Shown: positions 17,988 to 27,382, counted from the first letter of the stretch. The stretch: DNA of 64,000 nucleotides from Sphingomonas melonis (GCF_013409985.1 NZ_JACCBY010000001.1:930001-994000); one strand, 5' to 3'. Notes: generated by a model from the sequence alone, not told the origin. Made by a program: numbers and translations.

Positions 17988-19528
17988 GCGGGGCACCGGT
18001 GCGCCGCGTCGTCATCGCGGGCGGCGGAACGGCTGGATGGACGGTCGCGGCGGCCCTGGTGAAGGAGCTTGGTCCGCTTCTGACGATCACGCTGGTCGAA
18101 TCCGACGAGATCGGTTCGGTGGGTGTCGGCGAATCTACAATTCCGACCGCCCGCGGGTTCCACGATCTGCTGGGGATCAGCGAGCAGGCGTTCATGGCGG
18201 CGACCGGCGCCAGCATCAAGCTCGGCATCAGCTTCGAGAACTGGTCCCGTATCGGCGATCGCTACTTCCATCCTTTCGGCATCACGGGTCGCGGCACATG
18301 GATGGCCGGTTTCCAGCATTACTGGCTGGAGGCTCGACGTGCCGGTTTGGCGGGCGCATACGCGGAGTACTCGGCCGAAAGCTACGCTGCGGCGTCGGGA
18401 AGGTTCGCCAAGGGGCAACCAGGCGATCTGGCCTACGCCTACCATCTGGACGCGGTCGCATACGCGCGTTTCCTGCGGACGCTCGCTGAACCCGCCGGCG
18501 TGCTCCGCGTCGAGGGGAAGATCGTTTCGGTCGAGCTCGACGGGGAAACCGGCGACGTCACGGCGCTCCGGCTGGATCGCGGCGAGCGGGTGGAGGGCGA
18601 TCTGTTCCTGGATTGCACCGGCTTCCGCGCGCTCCTGATGAATGCCGTTGGAGCGCGGTTCGACGACTGGTCGCATTGGCTGATGACGGACAGCGCCCTC
18701 GCCGTGCAGTCGGAGGGCGGCGGAAAGGTGGTGCCGTACACGCGGGCCATCGCCCACCCGAGCGGCTGGCGCTGGCGCATCCCACTTCAGCATCGCGTCG
18801 GCAACGGCATCGTCTACGCGTCGGCGTTCCTGGACGTGGACGGCGCGCGCAACCAGCTTCTCGCGGGGCTCGACGGGGTTCCGCTTACGGAACCGCGGCT
18901 CGTGCGTTATGTCACCGGGCACCGGCCGGAGCCCTGGACGGGTAACTGCATCGCGCTCGGCTTGGCGGCCGGCTTCATCGAACCACTGGAGTCGACCAGC
19001 ATCCACCTGATCCAGACGGCCGTGACGCGGCTGCTTCAGAGCTTTCCTCTTGCCGGTGTAGCTCCTGCGATCCGCGCTCGCTTCAACGCCGTCTCGTCCG
19101 ACGAGTGGGCCCATGTCCGCGACTTCGTGATCCTCCACTACCATGCGACGGAACGCGACGACTCCCCATTTTGGAAGGCGTGCCGCACCATGGTCATACC
19201 CGACAGTCTGGGGACGCGGCTCGATGCTTGGAGGGAAGGCGCCCATGCATGGCAGACGGGTGAAGATCTGTTCAGGACGGACAGCTGGGCGCACGTCGCG
19301 CTCGGTCAACGGATCATGCCTCATGCCTGGCATGAACTCGCCCGCGCGATTCCTGAAACCGAACTCGGACGTGTTTTCGAGAGCCTCGCCGCGGGTGCGC
19401 GGCGACGGGTCGCCGATCTGCCGGATCTCGGAGAATTCCTAAGACGGTATGCTCCAGCGGAGATGACAAACTACACGTTCAATGACATCCGACGATCAGG
19501 TCTGTCATCCAGTAGCGATCCCGGTTGA
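17984..19528 (+). CDS. Flavin-dependent tryptophan-halogenase family protein
   Basis: A 514-residue flavoprotein. The FAD-binding motif GGGTAGW is at residues 13-19. Lys79 in SIKLGISFENW matches the catalytic lysine of PrnA-type halogenases in motif and position. The family signature WRWRIP begins at residue 262, and the FAD-contact segment PLESTSIHLIQTAVTRLL is present. All hallmarks for halogenation are therefore intact. Enzymes of this subgroup sit in TonB-receptor loci with cupin and SapC partners; some relatives halogenate indoles, but the physiological substrate is not established. A separate flavin reductase is not present nearby. GTG start overlaps the sapC stop. It is the last gene of the uptake locus. 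Confidence 0.9.
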   Translation: MSGAPVRRVVIAGGGTAGWTVAAALVKELGPLLTITLVESDEIGSVGVGESTIPTARGFHDLLGISEQAFMAATGASIKLGISFENWSRIGDRYFHPFGITGRGTWMAGFQHYWLEARRAGLAGAYAEYSAESYAAASGRFAKGQPGDLAYAYHLDAVAYARFLRTLAEPAGVLRVEGKIVSVELDGETGDVTALRLDRGERVEGDLFLDCTGFRALLMNAVGARFDDWSHWLMTDSALAVQSEGGGKVVPYTRAIAHPSGWRWRIPLQHRVGNGIVYASAFLDVDGARNQLLAGLDGVPLTEPRLVRYVTGHRPEPWTGNCIALGLAAGFIEPLESTSIHLIQTAVTRLLQSFPLAGVAPAIRARFNAVSSDEWAHVRDFVILHYHATERDDSPFWKACRTMVIPDSLGTRLDAWREGAHAWQTGEDLFRTDSWAHVALGQRIMPHAWHELARAIPETELGRVFESLAAGARRRVADLPDLGEFLRRYAPAEMTNYTFNDIRRSGLSSSSDPG

Positions 19529-19876
19529 CCGCTGCCATGGCAGCGATGGACGCCAGATAGTGATTGGACGTACGGCAAGGTGCAGCGCACGACAATGCGG
19601 CCTTGGCTTCTTCCGTTTGGCCGGCTCTTCACGTGCTTGCCCATGACCACCTACGACACGATCCGCTGGCTGCGTGCGCGGTCGGGTCGTCGCATCTGTG
19701 AGCGGCGCGAACGAAGCTGGCCGGCAACACGGTTCGGCGTTCTTAAGGTTCGGCGATCTGATGCCGCATCGCGCACCCTCTGACCTAATGGACGCCGTAG
19801 TGCTCGTTGCCATGATGAACTCGAACGACATCGCAGTGAACGCAAGCAGCGCGTCGGCAAAAAAACATTAGAGCGA
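19529..19876. other. Intergenic, with 16-bp perfect palindrome
   Basis: No gene seen. CGCTGCCATGGCAGCG (19530-19545) is a perfect palindrome two bases after the halogenase stop; it could form a terminator-like hairpin but has no T-run. Confidence 0.45.
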
Positions 19877-20116
19877 TCAGCCGTCAGGCTGCCAACCACG
19901 CGCTTTCCGCGTCTCGATAGCAGAGAACACCTTACCATCGGCCTGCTGCTTACGAAGATGGGCGCGAACGGCTTCGGGGTCGCTCTCGTGCGGGAGGTTT
20001 CGGTCGGCGCGGGCGGCTTCGGCGATTTCGTCCACCCGATCCCCGCGGCCTCGTTGCGTCAGCAGCCATCGACCGAACGGGACTTCCGGCCCAGCCTCGT
20101 GATCCTGGTCGATCAT
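19877..20116 (-). CDS. YozE SAM-like small protein
   Basis: A 79-residue protein with FGRWLLTQRGRGDRVDEIAE followed by AVRAHLRKQQADGKVFSAIE, which resembles the YozE sterile-alpha-motif-like fold (a small helical domain of unknown role). ATG at 20116 is preceded by GAGG at suitable distance. Transcribed on the minus strand as part of a run of four or five small genes. Confidence 0.65.
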   Translation of the reverse strand: MIDQDHEAGPEVPFGRWLLTQRGRGDRVDEIAEAARADRNLPHESDPEAVRAHLRKQQADGKVFSAIETRKARGWQPDG

Positions 20117-20224
20117 GTGCGTACCTCATCGTGGCGCGAGGTGTACCAACGTAAAACAAGGATGGACGCCACGAGCATCGCAGCGAACAGCAGGAAGACG
20201 GTCAGCTGACTATGCACTTGATCG

Positions 20225-20434
20225 TCATCTGTCGAGGTGCGGCGGGTAGGACGGGCCCAGTGGGGTGAGCTGCCACTTCCCGTCACGGAACCGCATCAAA
20301 CCCTTCGTCTCGATGCCCTTGGTCGACGCATCGGCAATGTCCACCGGCATGGCCCAACACTCATCATCAGCCGATGCTCGATCCGATTGCGCCTCTTCGG
20401 TGATGGTGGGGCCGCTGGCGAACTCAGCGTTCAC
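20225..20434 (-). CDS. Small hypothetical protein
   Basis: A 69-residue frame beginning with GTG (NAEFASGPTITEEAQ ... MRFRDGKWQLTPLGPSYP). I recognise no domain. Its position in a same-strand run of small genes and a non-random C-terminus (FRDGKWQLTPLG) support it as real; the start is uncertain. Confidence 0.4.
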   Translation of the reverse strand: MNAEFASGPTITEEAQSDRASADDECWAMPVDIADASTKGIETKGLMRFRDGKWQLTPLGPSYPPHLDR

Positions 20435-20473
20435 GCGCCTGTCCCATCACTGCCCCTTTGCACGGGTCACTTC

Positions 20474-20641
20474 CTATTCAGGGTCTCCGGCGACGGCATC
20501 TTTACCGAATGCCTCCGCTGCATCGATTATAGAGGTCAGGTCGTCCGCGTTCAGCCTGCTGTCTTCATCCACCAAGTCGCCTTGATTGAACGTGGCGCGG
20601 AACAGGCGCAGACGGACGAGCGAGGTTTGAAAGTCGGCCAT
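20474..20641 (-). CDS. Small hypothetical acidic protein
   Basis: A 55-residue protein starting MADFQTSLVRLRLFRATF, with AAAGGA six bases before the ATG, which decided the start over a longer frame. Acidic C-terminal half (DLVDEDSRLNADDL). No known domain. Same strand as its neighbours. Confidence 0.45.
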   Translation of the reverse strand: MADFQTSLVRLRLFRATFNQGDLVDEDSRLNADDLTSIIDAAEAFGKDAVAGDPE

Positions 20642-20689
20642 CAACGATCCTTTCGGCGCTGGTTGTACCGGCTGCTGGAACACGGTTGC

Positions 20690-20941
20690 TCATGATGTGA
20701 TGCTCTGGCCTGCGGCGGATGCCTGTCCATCAAGAACAATCTCCCAGAGGATCAGTCCCCTCGCGTCTGTCACGGTCACGCTCCAAGGGCGCGAATCCCA
20801 GAAGGTTTCCGGTGCATCCTCCATCATCTGGCCGCAGGTGCGGATCGCATCCTTCCGCGCCTCCATATAGCTAGGGTATTCCACCCCCTCGGTATCGGTC
20901 GTGCGGATGTCGGTCTGAGTGTGGAAGTAAAAGCGCATCAT
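20690..20941 (-). CDS. DUF6894-like small protein
   Basis: An 83-residue protein opening MRFYFHTQTDIRTTDTEGVE and continuing SYMEARKDAIRTCGQMM, then WSVTVTDARGLILWEI. This pattern (aromatic FHT/FHL start, a D-x-EG-x-E segment, then an AR..A helix and a V-x-D-x-x-G-x-x-LW strand) is that of the DUF6894 family widespread in alphaproteobacteria, function unknown. Confidence 0.65.
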   Translation of the reverse strand: MMRFYFHTQTDIRTTDTEGVEYPSYMEARKDAIRTCGQMMEDAPETFWDSRPWSVTVTDARGLILWEIVLDGQASAAGQSITS

Positions 20942-20984
20942 TGACTGCCCGCATGGAGGTTCGCGATCAGGTTATCTGGAATGA

Positions 20985-21203
20985 TCAATTCGGCGTCGCC
21001 GGTGTGACCGGCTGCGCCTTCGGCCGCGCGCCTGCTCGCTGCGCTGCTTGCCCCGGCAGAGCTTGGCTCCCGACGGGCGGGCCGTTCGGCTCTTTTTCGA
21101 ACGCGCGAACCGCAAACCAGATGGTCAGGATGCTGACGACGAAAATCAATCCCAGGAGGATTTTGGCCGTGGTGCCAGGGCTCTTATGGCCGCGCACTGT
21201 CAT
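20985..21203 (-). CDS. Small single-pass membrane protein
   Basis: A 72-residue protein with one clear membrane helix (ILLGLIFVVSILTIWFAV, about residues 15-32) followed by a proline/alanine-rich tail. No family recognised. The tail would lie in the periplasm or cytoplasm depending on orientation; the positively charged N-terminus (RGHKSPGTTAK) favours an inside N-terminus. Confidence 0.5.
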   Translation of the reverse strand: MTVRGHKSPGTTAKILLGLIFVVSILTIWFAVRAFEKEPNGPPVGSQALPGQAAQRAGARPKAQPVTPATPN

Positions 21204-21578
21204 GGTCTCTCGCCTTGGCTATCGATCAGCGGAAGCCGAGCGTCGCAAACACAACGACCTGAGTCTGCGATAGGACCCCGACTAAGTAGTTGATCTAAGG
21301 CAGCTTCTGCGGCGCTGGTATTATTTCTGCGATGGCCGGCCTATCGCCAATGTGCCGGTACGAACGCTGCCATGTCGCTCAGACGCCCCCTTGGCGCTGA
21401 CAAGTCAGACTTACGCCTCGATCAATGCGTCGTGACGGCCCTGCGATTCGATGAGCGTTGATATCCGTTTCGACGCTGCTCGCTTCGACGCCTGTCGACT
21501 GCTGCAACCGCTCGGCCAGGATCAACTGCGATGCGGCGGGTCAGCCACCGTTCAGCAGGGCAGCCTTAGAGGATGATC
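21204..21578. other. Intergenic, nothing recognised
   Basis: About 370 bases between divergently placed small genes. Promoters for both sides must lie here, but I see no clear boxes, repeats or RNA structure. Confidence 0.4.
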
Positions 21579-21971
21579 ATGCTTAGATCCCTGCTCATAG
21601 CGACGGTTGCCCTTGCCACGCCGGCCGTTGCTGCTCATCCCGACACCCCAGAGATCCAGCTGGAGACGGCGTTGGCCGGACGTGTGGCTGGAAAGGCGAC
21701 GAACTGCATCACGCTGTCCGGCGTCAATTCGACTCAGATCATCAACGGCAAGGCGATCATCTACCGGGCTGGTAGTCGGCTGTACCTCAACGAACCCCGT
21801 TCGGGCGCCGAGTCGCTGCGGGACGACGACATTCTGTTCACTCGGACGTTCGGTTCGCATCTGTGCAGCATCGACACGGTCCGACTGATCGACCGCGGCT
21901 CGCGCGTCCCGCGCGGTTTCGTGTCGCTGGGCCGGTTCGTCCCGTACACAAAGGCGAAGAACCCGGCCTGA
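21579..21971 (+). CDS. Small secreted hypothetical protein
   Basis: A 130-residue protein with a signal peptide (LRSLLIATVALATPAVAAHP). The mature part has two cysteines (ATNCITLSGV, SHLCSIDTV) that could form a disulfide, and blocks GKAIIYRAGSRLYLNEP and DDDILFTRTFGSHLCSID. The pattern is familiar from periplasmic hypothetical proteins in sphingomonads, function unknown. ATG 21579 was preferred over 21573 because AGAGG is then six bases upstream. Confidence 0.65.
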   Translation: MLRSLLIATVALATPAVAAHPDTPEIQLETALAGRVAGKATNCITLSGVNSTQIINGKAIIYRAGSRLYLNEPRSGAESLRDDDILFTRTFGSHLCSIDTVRLIDRGSRVPRGFVSLGRFVPYTKAKNPA

Positions 21972-22195
21972 TCGCTGACGTGCCAAGGCGGGATTCGGCG
22001 GCGGAGTCGCCATGCGATGCCCCGTTGCGTACCACCGTCGATACCGCCACGGCTGAACATCGCTCTGCCCGGTTGCTTGTCACTCCCGCCGGCAGAGCGC
22101 CCATTGGCGGCTGCTAGCCGTCCTTGACGAAGCACCCGTCCTCGCACCGTCATCTCGTTGGCGTGGCACGGCTGCTGAAGCGCCACCACATCGTC

Positions 22196-22555
22196 TTAGC
22201 TGCCGCGTAGCAGGCGGATACAGTCTGCTTCATGTGGAATGGTCATCATCGCTTTCGGGCGGGCAGCTGCAACCAGCCCGTTCGGGTCGCAGGTGAACAT
22301 CGTGAAGCCCACGGCCTTCGCCGCCCGCTGCCGGAATACTGCAACGGCGAATCCCGGCTGGCCCGAAACGTCGAACCACATCTCACCTTTGATCGGCGCA
22401 CGCTCGCCGACCTCGTGCTTGTCCGGCGTCCAGTCGCGGAACTCGGTCAGCGAGACGACGCAACGGTTGTGCGGTTCCACTGCCGATCGCCGCCATTGTG
22501 GAAGCCCGAGATCCCGAACGTTCGCCCTCGGCCAGGCGGTGCCACCGCCAGGCAC
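22196..22555 (-). pseudogene. SOS-response-associated peptidase (SRAP/YedK) remnant
   Basis: The 119-codon frame matches the C-terminal two thirds of SRAP proteins, which protect abasic sites in single-stranded DNA: PGGGTAWPRANVRDLGLPQW, RCVVSLTEFRDW, then FTMFTCDPNGLVAAARPKAM. The N-terminus with the catalytic Cys2 is missing: a TAG stop lies directly before the first codon and I found no continuation in another frame. The conserved His of the H-x-x-M/AMP motif is replaced (ARPKAMM). The Asn (NVR) and Glu (TEF) residues remain. The loss of the catalytic cysteine argues for a decayed gene. A umuC remnant lies just upstream on the same strand. Confidence 0.65.
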
Positions 22556-22889
22556 CTACAACATCAGTCCGACGGACCGACGGCTATTCTTCTCCCGGAC
22601 GATGAACGCCCTGCTCTTGGGGAAAAGCTAAGCCGGGTCCTTGTCCGGCCGCGCCACATCCGACGCCCGGTCGCGCAGACGCGTTCGCACAGCGTCTCGG
22701 GTTCGCTCGACACGCAGGCTCGATTGCACATTGGATGGGTCTCTACCGTTCATGCTTCGAGACCATCATCGTCGTTGGCGCAGATCGGGCCGGTGCCACG
22801 AGCAGCGAGGATCGCGCTCAACTGCTTCTTGATGCTCATGCCCGCCGTATGACTCAAGACGTTTGGGTAGCCTTCGTGCAACAACCTCT

Positions 22890-23353
22890 CCCTGATGTCG
22901 CTGACCGAACGGCAGCCTCGCGCACTCGGCCGTGTCGTCCTCGAACAGCGTCCGGCGGCGCGGTCTGGCGGCGACGAGGTCGTCGAGCATGATGCCGGCC
23001 TTGGTGTACTCATGACCATCCCGCCAAGCCCGTTCAGCGCCACGACGCTATGTCGATCAACTCCAGGCTGTCGTTCGTCATCGGGTGCAGGGTGACCGCG
23101 CGCGATCCGACGTATTACGGACGATCGGCTTGTGCAGGTTGGTGGGGATAGGCGGTGAGCTTCGCGGCGACGAAGCCATGCTGCCGCACCTTCTCACCGG
23201 CCTGCGGAGCATATTGGCTGAGCGCCCCATCAGTCGGTCGAACGTGGTCACCTGTGTCCCGAATGATCGCGTCACGGCCGTACCCTCCCGCTGCAGTGCC
23301 ACCATCTCGGTGACGGCTGAAGAGACTCCGCGTAGGTCGCCACGAGTGGGCAC
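22890..23353 (-). pseudogene. umuC: umuC (Y-family DNA polymerase V) 3' remnant, frameshifted
   Basis: Reading the minus strand, pieces of UmuC appear in order but in different frames. From 23353 come QREGTAVTRSFGTQVTTFDR, then in a shifted frame an equivalent of the AGEKVRQHGFVAA helix, then PMTNDSLELIDIASW near 23080, and after another shift AERAWRDGHEYTKAGIMLDD running into LFEDD (the C-terminal DUF4113-like tail) near 22950. At least two frameshifts separate these. The N-terminal catalytic part is absent upstream, where an intact chemoreceptor-like gene begins on the opposite strand. The damaged gene cannot give a working polymerase. Ends are approximate. Confidence 0.75.
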
Positions 23354-23449
23354 GCCGAATGCCCCAGAGGTCCTGGTGGATCGCGACGATGGATAAACAG
23401 TGATTAATCTTTCCGGGTTAGCCCGTCACGGTCTTTCGGAAAGTGCCAC

Positions 23450-24490
23450 ATGCCCCGTCGCATCCGTTCATTGTTGGAGTCGCTCAGCCGAGAGGTCACG
23501 GCCCACGCGACCAAGGCGGAGACCATCGCGGGACAGACCAACCTGCTGGCGCTCAACGCCACGATCGAGGCGGCCCGCGCGGGCGAAGCCGGCCGCGGCT
23601 TCTCCGTCGTCGCGCAGGAGGTGAAGACATTGGCCGGGCTGGCGAAGACGTCGGCTTCAAGCTTCCGGGACGAGGTGCTCGGCCATCTCCGCCACGGTTC
23701 GATCATCGCGGAGGAGCTCGCCCGCGACATCGAGGGGGGGCGGCTCGCGGATCTCGCACAGTCGATCGCCGACACTCTGGCCCGCACGCTCTATGACCGC
23801 TCGATAGACATCAGGATGCTGGCGACCGACCAGTCGATCTCGGAAGCCCTGATGCTGGACCACGCATCCGAGCGGGCCGAGGCACGGGCCTTGAGCAGGT
23901 TGCGCACGCTGCTGGAGTGCTCACCCTACTTCCTCAACGCGTTCGTGGTCGATGCGGAAGGAGACGTCGCGGTATGCGCCCATGACAACGCCGCCGTACG
24001 GAACGTGAACTTCAAGGGCTACGTTCAGTTCGAGCGGGTGATGTCCGCTCCGCTTGGGACCGGCTGGATGACCGATGAGGTCTGGAGAAATCCATGGTCT
24101 GACGACCGTTGCGTGCTGGTCTACGTTGCGCCGGTCCGCGTGGATGGTGCCACCATCGGCGTGTGCTACCTCGAATACGATTTCGAGGGGCAGGTCGCCG
24201 GGATCATGAAGGTCATCAGCCGCGCCACCGGCAACGCGATCGCATCCATCTTGGATTCCACGGGCCGGGTCATCGCGACGACGGGGGAATACCTCTATCA
24301 CGAGCGCTACCCACACATGGTCGGCGACGGCACGGACGTCAGATCGATGGACGGGTTGAACCTCGCCCAGGCGCACGTACGGGCCGAACAAGGCATAAGC
24401 GGCCTCGATCTACGCTGCGTCATCGAAGAGCATGTAGCCACGGAGCAGGAAATCGCGCGGGCTCTTCTGGACCGGGCGCACGCCATCTGA
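23450..24490 (+). CDS. Soluble methyl-accepting chemotaxis-like protein with C-terminal sensor
   Basis: A 346-residue protein without any membrane segment. Residues about 15-75 carry the hallmark tip of the chemoreceptor signalling hairpin ([20 protein letters not shown], then [15 protein letters not shown]), which normally contacts CheA/CheW. The rest (about 110-340) looks like a Cache-type sensor: [60 protein letters not shown]. The order is therefore signalling tip first, sensor second, the reverse of classical receptors, and the descending and ascending arms are very short. It may be a cytosolic receptor or a 5'-shortened one. Its start lies close to the decayed SOS genes, so truncation at an old junction is possible. 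Confidence 0.75.
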   Translation: MPRRIRSLLESLSREVTAHATKAETIAGQTNLLALNATIEAARAGEAGRGFSVVAQEVKTLAGLAKTSASSFRDEVLGHLRHGSIIAEELARDIEGGRLADLAQSIADTLARTLYDRSIDIRMLATDQSISEALMLDHASERAEARALSRLRTLLECSPYFLNAFVVDAEGDVAVCAHDNAAVRNVNFKGYVQFERVMSAPLGTGWMTDEVWRNPWSDDRCVLVYVAPVRVDGATIGVCYLEYDFEGQVAGIMKVISRATGNAIASILDSTGRVIATTGEYLYHERYPHMVGDGTDVRSMDGLNLAQAHVRAEQGISGLDLRCVIEEHVATEQEIARALLDRAHAI

Positions 24491-24734
24491 GGCCAATTCC
24501 CGGGTGAGCTTGCGGCATCCCGCCGCGGTGGTCAAAGAACGGGCGGGATGCCGGCCGCCGGAATGGCGACGCCGCACCCAATGCCTACGGACCACGCAAG
24601 CCACAAATTGGTAATTTTCGTGAGCGCCATCGGACCGGTCACTCATGGACGGGATCATGCATGCACCGCTAAATCGGCGCCGTTCAGCTTACCGCCTCGT
24701 GAAATATCGTTTCGGTGCGCGTCGGATCGTCGAC

Positions 24735-26648
24735 TCAGCTCCGATTCCGGATCGCTTGCGTGACCCCGGCGGCGATGTCGGCCAGCAACGCGGCCCGGCC
24801 TGGATCGAGCAGGCGCAGGGCGGGATCGGAGTCGAGCATGTCCAGCAGTTCGTATGCCAGTTCGACCTTGGGCAGCTTCTGGCTGGTGACGCGTTGGTAT
24901 CCCGCCTCCAGCCATTCCATCCGCATTGCGCCAGGCATCGCCTCGGCACCCAACTTGGCGGAGCCTGGATGGTGACGGTCGATGAGCGCGTCGACCGCTC
25001 GGAGCAGGATCGTAGGCTCGACGAGATCCTCGAGTTCCAGCCCCTGCCCATCGGGGGTTTCCAGAACGATGACCCGCGTGTCGGGCACGCCACTGCGTAG
25101 AAGCGCGGCCTTGATCTTCCTTCCGCCGGGATCCCCATCGACCAGGAACGCGATCGCGGATGCTTCGGCCGGAACGAGCGGGGCGAGTTCGCGCGCCGCC
25201 GATGAGAGGTTGGGAACGATCTGGTATCCCAGCGTCTGGGTGCCGAGCGCCTCCCGGATCAGCTGCGGCAGGAGCAGCATGTCGGCCGGTCCCTCGACGC
25301 AGAGGGCGTGGCGGGTCGGGAAGAAGGCCATCGTCGTCGCACCGAGGCCGAAGAGGAGCGGGGAGAAGCCGCCACCCTGGATCGCCCAGAACTTGTTCGT
25401 GATTACGCTCGTGGTAGCATCGGCGCCTTGCGGGTGGACTAGGCGTACGCCGTGTCCGAGATCCTCTGGCAGGCATCCTGCCGAGTGGGTCGTGTAGATC
25501 ACCTTGGACGCGACCCGCTGGTTGGTGAGCATCTGCACGAGATCCGCCTGCGCGTCGTAGTGCAGCCGCTGCTCCGCCTCGTCGATTAGGAGGATCGGTC
25601 GCTCCGATCGATTGGTCGAGACGAACGCGAACAGCGCGACGAACTGCCTCAATCCGTCGCTGCGCTCCGCCAGGGAGGTGAAGTCCGCGTTCTCGTTCCT
25701 TATCTGCACGTCGACGCTGGCGGCGGACAGGCGCAGTGCTACCCGTATGCCCGACTGACGCCAGGCTTCCCCGAAGCTCCCCTTCAGCGCTACGTTGGCC
25801 CGGTGCTCGAGCGTCGTCAGCCGTGCCGAGCTTCCGGAGTCGATGGCGTCGATCAGCTGACCCGTGTTCATTCCGGCGAGTTCGAGGAGCGATGCAAGCG
25901 CACGTGGTACGGCTCCGCGCAATGCGCCGACGGAATACGACGATGCAAGCTCGCGCGCCTCTTCGTCGAAGAGCAGGATGTCCGGCACGCGGCGCCACAG
26001 CGTGTCGATGGCGTGTCGTTCCGGCGAGGAAGCCTCCTCGAGCGTGACCAGCTCGGTCCAGAGGTCCGTCACCGCTACGGTGGAGGCGACCTGCTCGAAT
26101 TCGTCACGGTAGGAGATGAGTTCGCCGCTCGTCTCCCGCAGTTCGGCGAGCATGGCCTTCGAGAGGTTGGGCCCCGCGCCGGACAGCTTGGCTATGGCCT
26201 TTCGTAGCTTGTCGGGAAGGTCGTCGGCCGTCTCGCCGACGGTCGTCTGGAAATCCGCGTCCTCGAGAAGTTGGAGGGTGGCATCGATCGTGGTTTGCCG
26301 ATGCCGGATGTCCCGCTCGGGAACGGGGGGATCGAAGCCGTAGGTCTGCTCCCCCTTGCGATCCTTGTTGACGCTCATCCACCGGGGGCCCGTCAGGCGG
26401 GCTGCCTCCAGATCGTCCTCGTCGAGGAGGAAGTTGCCGACGATCTCTACCGCCTCCTCGTCCATTCCGCGGGCCACGTCTTCGAGCGCAAGCGCGTCCG
26501 AGTTTCCGAGCGAGGCGATCGCGTCGAGGATGGACGATTTGCCGGCCTCGTTGGGACCGACCAGCGCGAGCACCTTGCCGTTCGTGCGCAGCATCGTCTT
26601 CTGCGAGAATCGCCTGAAGCCAGCCAAGGTCACCGAGAAGAGTTCCAT
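24735..26648 (-). CDS. OLD-family ATP-dependent endonuclease
   Basis: A 637-residue ABC-type ATPase fused to a TOPRIM nuclease. Walker A is GPNEAGKSS (residues 31-39), Walker B is PILLIDEAEQRLHYD, preceded by a signature-like SERSDGLRQFVALFA. The C-terminal TOPRIM domain shows the Glu motif CVEGPADMLLLPQL and the acidic motif AFLVDGDPGGRK. This is the OLD/GajA architecture. OLD nucleases act in phage defence; a UvrD-like GajB partner is not adjacent, so this is a stand-alone (class 1) member rather than a Gabija pair. No partner gene is within 400 bp on either side. It opens the accessory stretch that ends with the recombinases. Confidence 0.88.
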   Translation of the reverse strand: MELFSVTLAGFRRFSQKTMLRTNGKVLALVGPNEAGKSSILDAIASLGNSDALALEDVARGMDEEAVEIVGNFLLDEDDLEAARLTGPRWMSVNKDRKGEQTYGFDPPVPERDIRHRQTTIDATLQLLEDADFQTTVGETADDLPDKLRKAIAKLSGAGPNLSKAMLAELRETSGELISYRDEFEQVASTVAVTDLWTELVTLEEASSPERHAIDTLWRRVPDILLFDEEARELASSYSVGALRGAVPRALASLLELAGMNTGQLIDAIDSGSSARLTTLEHRANVALKGSFGEAWRQSGIRVALRLSAASVDVQIRNENADFTSLAERSDGLRQFVALFAFVSTNRSERPILLIDEAEQRLHYDAQADLVQMLTNQRVASKVIYTTHSAGCLPEDLGHGVRLVHPQGADATTSVITNKFWAIQGGGFSPLLFGLGATTMAFFPTRHALCVEGPADMLLLPQLIREALGTQTLGYQIVPNLSSAARELAPLVPAEASAIAFLVDGDPGGRKIKAALLRSGVPDTRVIVLETPDGQGLELEDLVEPTILLRAVDALIDRHHPGSAKLGAEAMPGAMRMEWLEAGYQRVTSQKLPKVELAYELLDMLDSDPALRLLDPGRAALLADIAAGVTQAIRNRS

Positions 26649-27055
26649 GCGCCGATATTAGCGTGACGGGGCTTCCCGGCAACGCCCCCCGTGTGCTTGG
26701 CGTCACGGGTGAGTGCGTCGATCGTGCGAGGCTTCGTTCCGAAAGTGGCAATGGCCTCCTCGTTCGCGGGATTGCGTCGTTCGGCATCACGGCGGTGCAC
26801 GTTCCGTACCGGAGTTTCGAGGTCGGCGCTTGCCGGAGGGCGCCGTCGATGTCGCCGCGTCGATGCGCGGAGTTTCGCATCAACGTACCACCGGGACGGT
26901 GAACCTACCGGGCTTCGTTCCGGCAGGGACAGGCCGGGACGGCATGCATCGGAGCACCCCGTCGGAAGGAGGACAGCGCGGGGGATTCGGTGACTGACCA
27001 CCGGTTAAACGACGATCGGATGCGGGTTCGACCGATCTCAGCGTGCTTGTTCGAG
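26649..27055. other. Intergenic, no gene seen
   Basis: About 400 bases between the OLD gene's start and the ArsR-type gene's end. Short frames here lack protein character. The OLD promoter must lie here, but no clear boxes stand out. Confidence 0.4.
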
Positions 27056-27382
27056 TCAGCGGTGGGTCGAACGCCGGTCCGTCGCGACATCGCTGGCCTT
27101 CGTTACCGCGTCCGGCCGGGCCGCCAGCATGAGGAAGTCGCTCAGGCCTGCGACCGCGGCGGTTTCGGCCTTGTAGATCACGGACCGGCCGACCTTCTGG
27201 GACGATAGTAGGCCCGCAGCCGAAAGTATCGCGAAGTGCGAGCTCATGCCGTTCTTCGATACCCCGGCCGCCTTGGCGATGTCGCCCGCGGTCATGCCTG
27301 CGGGCAGCCGTTCGACGAGTCTGCTCCAGACCTCCAGTCTAGTCGGCTGCGCGAGTGCGCTCATCACCTGCATGGCCTGCAT
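27056..27382 (-). CDS. ArsR-type winged-helix repressor
   Basis: A 108-residue winged-helix protein: VMSALAQPTRLEVWSRLVER, then AGDIAKAAGVSKNGMSSHFA (recognition helix), then LSSQKVGRSVIYKAE (wing). No cysteine metal site (ELCVCDL-type) is visible, so it is not an obvious metal sensor. ATG 27382 was chosen over an upstream GTG because GAGG sits 8 bases before it. It is transcribed away from the operon beginning at 27573, with palindromes between them, so it probably controls that operon and itself. Confidence 0.8.
   Translation of the reverse strand: MQAMQVMSALAQPTRLEVWSRLVERLPAGMTAGDIAKAAGVSKNGMSSHFAILSAAGLLSSQKVGRSVIYKAETAAVAGLSDFLMLAARPDAVTKASDVATDRRSTHR

Noticed and set aside
24655..25998. 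447-codon frame overlapping the OLD gene on the same strand
   Set aside because: Out-of-frame reading of the OLD gene, no protein character.
24735..26648. Gabija system
   Set aside because: The OLD protein fits GajA-like architecture, but no UvrD-like helicase gene is adjacent.
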